Source: DTYU01 sp040756575
Lineage (GTDB): Bacteria; Bacillota; Desulfotomaculia; Desulfotomaculales; Ammonificaceae
DNA length: 64,000 nt
Assembly: GCA_040756575.1 (NCBI GenBank)
Contig: JBFLYP010000001.1
Span: forward strand, 62,001 to 126,000
Direction of reading: 5' to 3'
In this document: piece by piece, positions 61,350 through 64,000 of the stretch
Layout: each line of letters opens with the position of its first letter
Position numbering within the stretch: the first letter of the stretch is position 1
The notes under the pieces: generated by a model
Told to the model about the DNA's origin: nothing
The model's input: only the letters and a program-made list of their open reading frames with translations
Database searches by the model: none
Position numbers and translations under genes: made by a program

Positions 61350-63551
61350 TTATAAATGTGCGGAGAGTGTCAGACGGTTTTGAACCAGGTCCCTGAGTAA
61401 CGATAAGACCTCCTTCGGTGAAGACAAGTTGAACCTGGCCTGTGACGGATTTAACCCTACTTTTATGGAATAGGCCTTCTCAGGAAGAACTGCAAAGATG
61501 TCTTCATCCGTCCAGTCATCTCCTACTGCCAAAATGAAGTCCCACTTTCCCCTTGAAACCCAGCGCAGCGCCGCCTTCCCTTTATTGATGCCGATATTCT
61601 TTACCTCGATTACCTTGTTTCCTTCGAGGACCTGAAGATTTAAGTTAGCAGTAAAATTAACTAGATGATTTGTTAATTCCCGTGCCCTGAGTGAGCCAAG
61701 TTCAGGCTCTGCCCGCCGGTAGTGAAAAACAAGGGAAAACTCCTTTTCTTCAATGGCAGAGCCGGGCGTTCTGTCTGCATAAAATTCAAGAACCGGGCGA
61801 ATTTCGTTTTTCCAAGCGTTGCTGACGGACTCAACAACCTCCCAGTCTTCGCCTTGTTCCCTTACCCACAGTCCATGCTCGGCGATCAGTCCGATATTCA
61901 AAGAACCGAACCACTCTTCAAGGATATTTTGGGGCCGGCCGCTAACGATTACAACTTCGTTTTCGGGAACTCCGGCCAGTTGTTCAAGAAGGCCTAAAAC
62001 CTCCGTGCTTGGTTTTGCGTCCTCCGGCTTCCCGTAAAACTGGATCAGTGTCCCGTCATAATCCAAGAGAATAAGACGGCGCTTGCCTTCAAAGTAATCA
62101 GCAACCAGCTTCCTCCTCGTGAGGGAGTTGAGCCGTTTAACTAAAAGTGCCTCCTGACGTTTCTTCGTTTCAGTCAGCTTGTCCAAAAACCTCTCAGCCC
62201 ATTGCGCAACGTTCCAGCGCTCCAGCCGCTTTTGCATAATCCTGTTGCGCGCTATCTGTTCTTCCTCCGGCATCCTCAGGGCCTCGTTCAGCGCTTCGGC
62301 AATCTCCAATTTGTTGTTCGGATTTATAACCAAAGCCTCTCCCAGCTCGGTGGCAGCTCCTGCCATCTCGCTGAGTATTAGGGCGCCTTTTCCGTCCCAC
62401 TTTGTGGCGACATACTCTTTGGCGATCAGGTTCATTCCGTCACGAAGAGGTGTGATCAGTGCAACGTCCGCAATGCAATACATGGCGACCAAGGGGTGAA
62501 AGGGTATGGCGCGGTTGAAGTATAAAATCGGTATCCACCCCACCGTCCCGTACTTGCCGTTGATGTATCCTACAAGCTCATCCACCTGTTTTTTCAGTAA
62601 CCGGTATTGTTCTACGCTGATCCGGGATGGAGCGGTGACCAATATCAGGGTGACCTTTTCGTGCCAACGGGGGTACTTTTGCAAGAATAAATCAAAGGCC
62701 TCGAGGCGCTGCGGGATGCCTTTCGTATAATCCAACCGGTCGATTGATAAAATCACCTTTGTGCTGCCAAGCTGCTGCCGCAACCGTTCGATCTCGCTTA
62801 TCACCCTCGGTTCACCGACCGCGCCGGAGAACCGCTCGTAGTCGATGCCCATCGGGAAGGAGTCGACCTTAACCATCCGGTTCCTGGTAATGATCTCACC
62901 CAACTTATGATCGTAACCGACCAAACGCAGCACGCTGCTCAAAAAGTGCCGCGCGTAATCATACGTATGAAAACCGATAAGGTCGGCGCCCAGGAGTCCG
63001 TCTAAAAGCTCCCGGCGCCAGGGAAGCAAGCGGAACAGCTCAAAAGACGGGAAGGGAATATGTAAAAAGAATCCGATCGCCGCGTCGGGAAGCTTTTCCC
63101 GGAGCATTTCAGGCAGAAGCATCAAATGGTAATCATGCACCCAAATGAAATCCCCGGATTTCGCAACTTTCACGATTTTGTTGCAGAACGCCTGGTTTAC
63201 CCGCTTGTACGCCTTCCAGTAGGCTTCGTCGTAGGCGGTATACATAGGAAAGTAGTGGAACAACGGCCAGATGGTTTTATTACTGAATCCCCCGTAATAT
63301 TCCTCAACGTCTGAACGAGAAAGATAAACGGGATAACAGCCGAAGTCCTTAACCAGCCTTTCCGTGATGATCTCAAAATCCTCTCTGTCCTCTATTTCCC
63401 CCGGCCAGCCGATCCAAAGACTTTCATGTAATCTCCGGCAGGACTGCAAGCCCGTAGCCAATCCCCCGATGCTCGGCGAAAAGTGATAACCGCTTTTTTT
63501 CTTAACAATGGTAACCGGTAACCTGTTGGAAACGATCAACAACCTGCCCAC
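61350..63551 (-). CDS. otsAB: Bifunctional trehalose-6-phosphate synthase / trehalose-6-phosphatase (OtsA-OtsB fusion)
   Basis: The protein makes trehalose, a compatible solute, from UDP-glucose and glucose-6-phosphate. The 733 residues comprise a GT20 synthase and a HAD phosphatase. The GT20 part has LIVSNRLPVTIVKKKSGYHF, WVHDYHLMLLPEMLREKLPD, FHTYDYARHFLSSVLRLVGY, ILSIDRLDYTKGIPQRLEAF and RDGMNLIAKEYVATKWDGKG. The phosphatase has motif I RLILLDYDGTLIQFYGKPED, VVIVSGRPQNILEEWFG, and KGKAALRWVSRGKWDFILAV with GDDWTDEDIF. The two are joined at about residue 480. A GTG start follows AGGTAATA. The leader of about 370 bases holds a c-di-AMP riboswitch and terminator, so transcription should fall when c-di-AMP is high. 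Confidence 0.96.
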   Translation of the reverse strand: MGRLLIVSNRLPVTIVKKKSGYHFSPSIGGLATGLQSCRRLHESLWIGWPGEIEDREDFEIITERLVKDFGCYPVYLSRSDVEEYYGGFSNKTIWPLFHYFPMYTAYDEAYWKAYKRVNQAFCNKIVKVAKSGDFIWVHDYHLMLLPEMLREKLPDAAIGFFLHIPFPSFELFRLLPWRRELLDGLLGADLIGFHTYDYARHFLSSVLRLVGYDHKLGEIITRNRMVKVDSFPMGIDYERFSGAVGEPRVISEIERLRQQLGSTKVILSIDRLDYTKGIPQRLEAFDLFLQKYPRWHEKVTLILVTAPSRISVEQYRLLKKQVDELVGYINGKYGTVGWIPILYFNRAIPFHPLVAMYCIADVALITPLRDGMNLIAKEYVATKWDGKGALILSEMAGAATELGEALVINPNNKLEIAEALNEALRMPEEEQIARNRIMQKRLERWNVAQWAERFLDKLTETKKRQEALLVKRLNSLTRRKLVADYFEGKRRLILLDYDGTLIQFYGKPEDAKPSTEVLGLLEQLAGVPENEVVIVSGRPQNILEEWFGSLNIGLIAEHGLWVREQGEDWEVVESVSNAWKNEIRPVLEFYADRTPGSAIEEKEFSLVFHYRRAEPELGSLRARELTNHLVNFTANLNLQVLEGNKVIEVKNIGINKGKAALRWVSRGKWDFILAVGDDWTDEDIFAVLPEKAYSIKVGLNPSQARFNLSSPKEVLSLLRDLVQNRLTLSAHL

Positions 63552-63637
63552 TATTACCTACCCCCTTTGCCCCTTGAAAGCCCGTTATTAGCCGCTAACG
63601 CCCGAAGACACATACAAATACCCGCTATAAAGCAAAG

Positions 63638-63659
63638 GCTCCGGAGTTCTCTCCGGAGC
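63638..63659 (-). terminator. Expression-platform terminator hairpin of the c-di-AMP riboswitch
   Basis: GCTCCGGAG (63638-63646) and CTCCGGAGC (63651-63659) pair perfectly around TTCT. On the transcribed strand CTTTGCTTT follows. It lies about 50 bases past the riboswitch core and 87 bases before the otsAB start, as expected for a premature-termination switch. Confidence 0.82.
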
Positions 63660-63706
63660 GTACAATAAACTAAACCTGCCTCGATAATTAGCAAGTCAGC
63701 CTTTCT

Positions 63707-63902
63707 ACGCTTGCGAGGTTAGCTGACGGGTTCGGATTGAAAGTTAACCCTACCCCGCACTCAGCTTCCGGTTATTTGATTCAACCTGTGTTATAAGGTA
63801 AGATATATTAAATCTGATTAATAATCATAATGATGTATTGAGTGCGGGGATTCACCCCCTATAAGTTGGTTCCCCCGCTTCTCTCCATAGAGAACTCAGC
63901 GT
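63707..63902 (-). promoter_or_regulatory. ydaO/yuaA-type cyclic di-AMP riboswitch in the otsAB leader
   Basis: Read on the minus strand, the core strings appear in order: GCGGGGGAACC, GGGGGTGAATCCCC, a variable A+T-rich arm of about 80 bases, GCGGGGTAGGG, CAATCCGAACCCGTCAGCTA and ACCTCGCAAGCGT. These are the invariant elements of the ydaO class. ACGCT at 63902-63898 pairs with AGCGT at 63711-63707 to close P1. The class binds c-di-AMP and usually switches expression off. Known targets include osmolyte and potassium transport and cell-wall genes; control of trehalose synthesis fits that regulon. Confidence 0.93.
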
Positions 63903-63929
63903 CTCTATTAAGCTTTGAACCTGAGGAAA

Positions 63930-63958
63930 ATTTTAATAAAAAAGTTGCCCGTTGTCAA
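63930..63958 (-). promoter_or_regulatory. Sigma-A promoter of otsAB
   Basis: On the minus strand, a perfect -35 TTGACA (63953-63958) and a -10 TAAAAT (63930-63935) are 17 bases apart. Transcription should begin near 63923, just upstream of the riboswitch P1 stem, giving a leader of about 370 bases. Confidence 0.87.
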
Positions 63959-64000
63959 GGATGGTGCCCTCGGTTTAAGATTAAAACTATACACTACCCC

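Overview
The window looks like a chromosome segment of a spore-forming, anaerobic Firmicute of the Desulfotomaculum/Pelotomaculum type (Peptococcaceae sensu lato). The basis is a complete spoIIA operon plus spoVA genes, an ATP sulfurylase with a strong promoter, a Tat-exported selenocysteine formate dehydrogenase, feoAB, roughly 50-55% G+C, and many GTG/TTG starts behind strong AGGAGG sites. That placement is inference; no rRNA, tRNA or CRISPR array was seen. Almost all genes lie on the minus strand. The plus-strand exceptions are the partial gene at the left edge, the DtxR-feoAB block, the lipoprotein and LysM genes, and the DUF72 gene.

Layout, left to right. 1-0.6 kb: the end of a membrane glycosyltransferase-like gene. 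1-9.2 kb: a tad (Flp pilus) locus, read right to left as two Flp pilins, TadV, TadE, TadG-like, CpaB, a receiver-fused TadZ/CpaE, TadA, TadB, TadC and a DUF192 protein. 9.4-12.5 kb: a DegU/DegS-type two-component pair and a GT4 glycosyltransferase. 12.8-14.8 kb: ATP sulfurylase with an unrecognised 119-residue companion. 14.9-19.5 kb: a YchF-like GTPase, then a DtxR-family regulator with feoA-feoB. 19.6-24.6 kb: an accessory patch with a GNAT enzyme, decayed contractile-tail genes, a lipoprotein, a LysM protein and a MATE transporter. 25-32.2 kb: the sporulation block spoVAF-AE-AD-AC, dodecin, sigF-spoIIAB-spoIIAA, dacF. 32.4-35.7 kb: a small membrane protein, a divergent chemoreceptor and pyrimidine-nucleoside phosphorylase. 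36.1-40.8 kb: fdhE-fdhB-fdhA. 41.1-48.6 kb: sugar metabolism (phosphopentomutase, RapZ, phosphoglucose/phosphomannose isomerase, debranching enzyme, ROK kinase, HAD phosphatase). 48.6-55.6 kb: uvrC, uvrA, uvrB. 55.8-60.1 kb: GDPD, an amber-interrupted ThuA-like membrane protein, an S24 repressor remnant, an SDR, DUF72 and a decayed pRiA4b ORF-3 gene. 60.1-64 kb: an MscS channel and a fused trehalose synthase/phosphatase whose long leader carries a clear ydaO-type cyclic-di-AMP riboswitch.

Four items stand out. First, the c-di-AMP riboswitch, with its promoter and terminator, sits before otsA-otsB and next to an MscS channel, which suggests an osmotic-stress locus. Second, the formate dehydrogenase reads through an in-frame UGA, and a SECIS-like hairpin with a GGUCU loop lies at the same distance as in E. 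coli fdhF. Third, a composite dispersed repeat of about 140 bp, with compensatory base changes in a hairpin, lies in the same orientation in front of several unrelated genes (DtxR regulator, phosphorylase, degS, uvrC); it may be an undescribed leader element. Fourth, degenerate seven-base repeats run through intergenic DNA, split the spoVA operon and appear to have supplied the C-terminal codons of UvrB. Several genes are broken, and one break carries a 36-bp segment also found before the ROK kinase gene.
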